Of a DNA stretch of 32,395 nt, positions 32,160 to 32,395 are shown piece after piece. The notes under the pieces are model-generated. The model was not told where the DNA came from and ran no database searches. It worked only from the letters and a program-made list of their open reading frames with translations. The translations under genes were made by a program, and so were the position numbers. Positions within the stretch are counted from its first letter, which is position 1; each line of letters starts with the position of its first letter. This DNA is from Microterricola pindariensis (GTDB lineage: Bacteria; Actinomycetota; Actinomycetes; Actinomycetales; Microbacteriaceae): assembly GCF_002936985.1 (NCBI RefSeq), contig NZ_MPZN01000038.1, positions 1-32,395 of the forward strand, in the 5' to 3' direction.

Positions 32160-32395
32160 ATGAGCACCCGACAGCGCATTGCCGGCCTGGTTCCGATGCT
32201 GGGGTGGATCCGCGGCTACGACCGGAGCTGGCTGCGCGGCGATCTGATCGCCGGATTGACGGTGGCGGCGCTGATCGTCCCGAAGAACCTCGGCTATGCC
32301 GGCATCGCCGGGCTCCCGCTGCAGAACGGCCTCTACGCCGCGGCCGCCGGGGCCATCATCTACGCGATCTTCGGCACCAGCAGGCAGATCTCGAT
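32160..32395 (+). CDS. SulP-family anion transporter, N-terminal part, cut by the window edge
   Basis: The first 78 residues are present: MSTRQRIAGLVPMLGWIRGYDRSWLRGDLIAGLTVAALIVPKNLGYAGIAGLPLQNGLYAA. The DLIAGLTVAALIVPxxxGYA segment is the SulP signature in the first membrane helix. The family moves sulfate, bicarbonate or related anions; in this branch Lys stands where the more common sequence has Gln (VPQ). Start uncertain: no Shine-Dalgarno precedes the ATG, but an 8-codon frame starting at 32137 ends at TGA overlapping it (ATGA), which could couple translation. Confidence 0.88.
   Translation, partial: MSTRQRIAGLVPMLGWIRGYDRSWLRGDLIAGLTVAALIVPKNLGYAGIAGLPLQNGLYAAAAGAIIYAIFGTSRQIS

Overview
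The window is high-GC DNA (roughly 70% G+C, codon third positions almost all G or C) from an actinobacterium. I infer family Microbacteriaceae from the murI-rph-rdgB order, the DUF3039 protein, a small tad pilus cluster, an HtrA-type protease with a long Pro/Gly/Gln-rich cytoplasmic tail, and many apparently leaderless promoters. The family is inference; no rRNA or species marker is present.

Layout. (1) 1-4274, minus strand: a tad/Flp-type pilus operon (tadA, tadB, tadC, a 57-residue pilin-like gene, two TadE-like genes, a truncated TadG-like gene), nearly all overlapping. (2) 4.3-7.2 kb: tRNA-Leu(UAG), a small lipoprotein, a heme oxygenase whose start codon lies inside a DtxR/IdeR-type iron box, and two DedA-family membrane proteins. 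(3) 7.2-11.8 kb: a cation-efflux (CDF) protein, rdgB, rph and murI on the minus strand, and pncB divergent from murI across only 28 bp. (4) 11.8-12.2 kb: a 174-bp tandem repeat carrying three long hairpins. (5) 12.2-15.8 kb: a DUF3039 protein and an ABC transporter whose ATPase carries a ~320-residue Lys/Ala-rich tail. (6) 16-24.7 kb: a probable cell-wall-polymer locus with a nucleotidyltransferase preceded by two tiny ORFs and an attenuator-like hairpin, a TagGH-like exporter, a CDP-glycerol glycerophosphotransferase-like enzyme, two family-2 glycosyltransferases and a CDP-alcohol phosphatidyltransferase. Two unknown genes and a 61-bp minisatellite interrupt it. (7) 24.8-32.4 kb: a frameshifted HtrA-like protease, an aminotransferase, a nitrilase-family hydrolase, a lower-GC membrane-anchored NUDIX-like protein, a GNAT acetyltransferase, an agmatinase-family ureohydrolase and the start of a SulP transporter.

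How it fits together. The clearest candidate system is region 6. A sugar- or alcohol-activating nucleotidyltransferase, a CDP-alcohol transferase with an altered catalytic motif, a glycerophosphotransferase, glycosyltransferases and an ABC-2 exporter together suggest a phosphodiester-linked (teichoic-acid-like) surface polymer whose chemistry cannot be read from sequence. A second window-wide theme is regulatory: at about a dozen genes a TANNNT -10 hexamer ends 6-8 nt before the start codon, the geometry of leaderless mRNAs. The strongest single regulatory site is the iron box over the heme oxygenase start.
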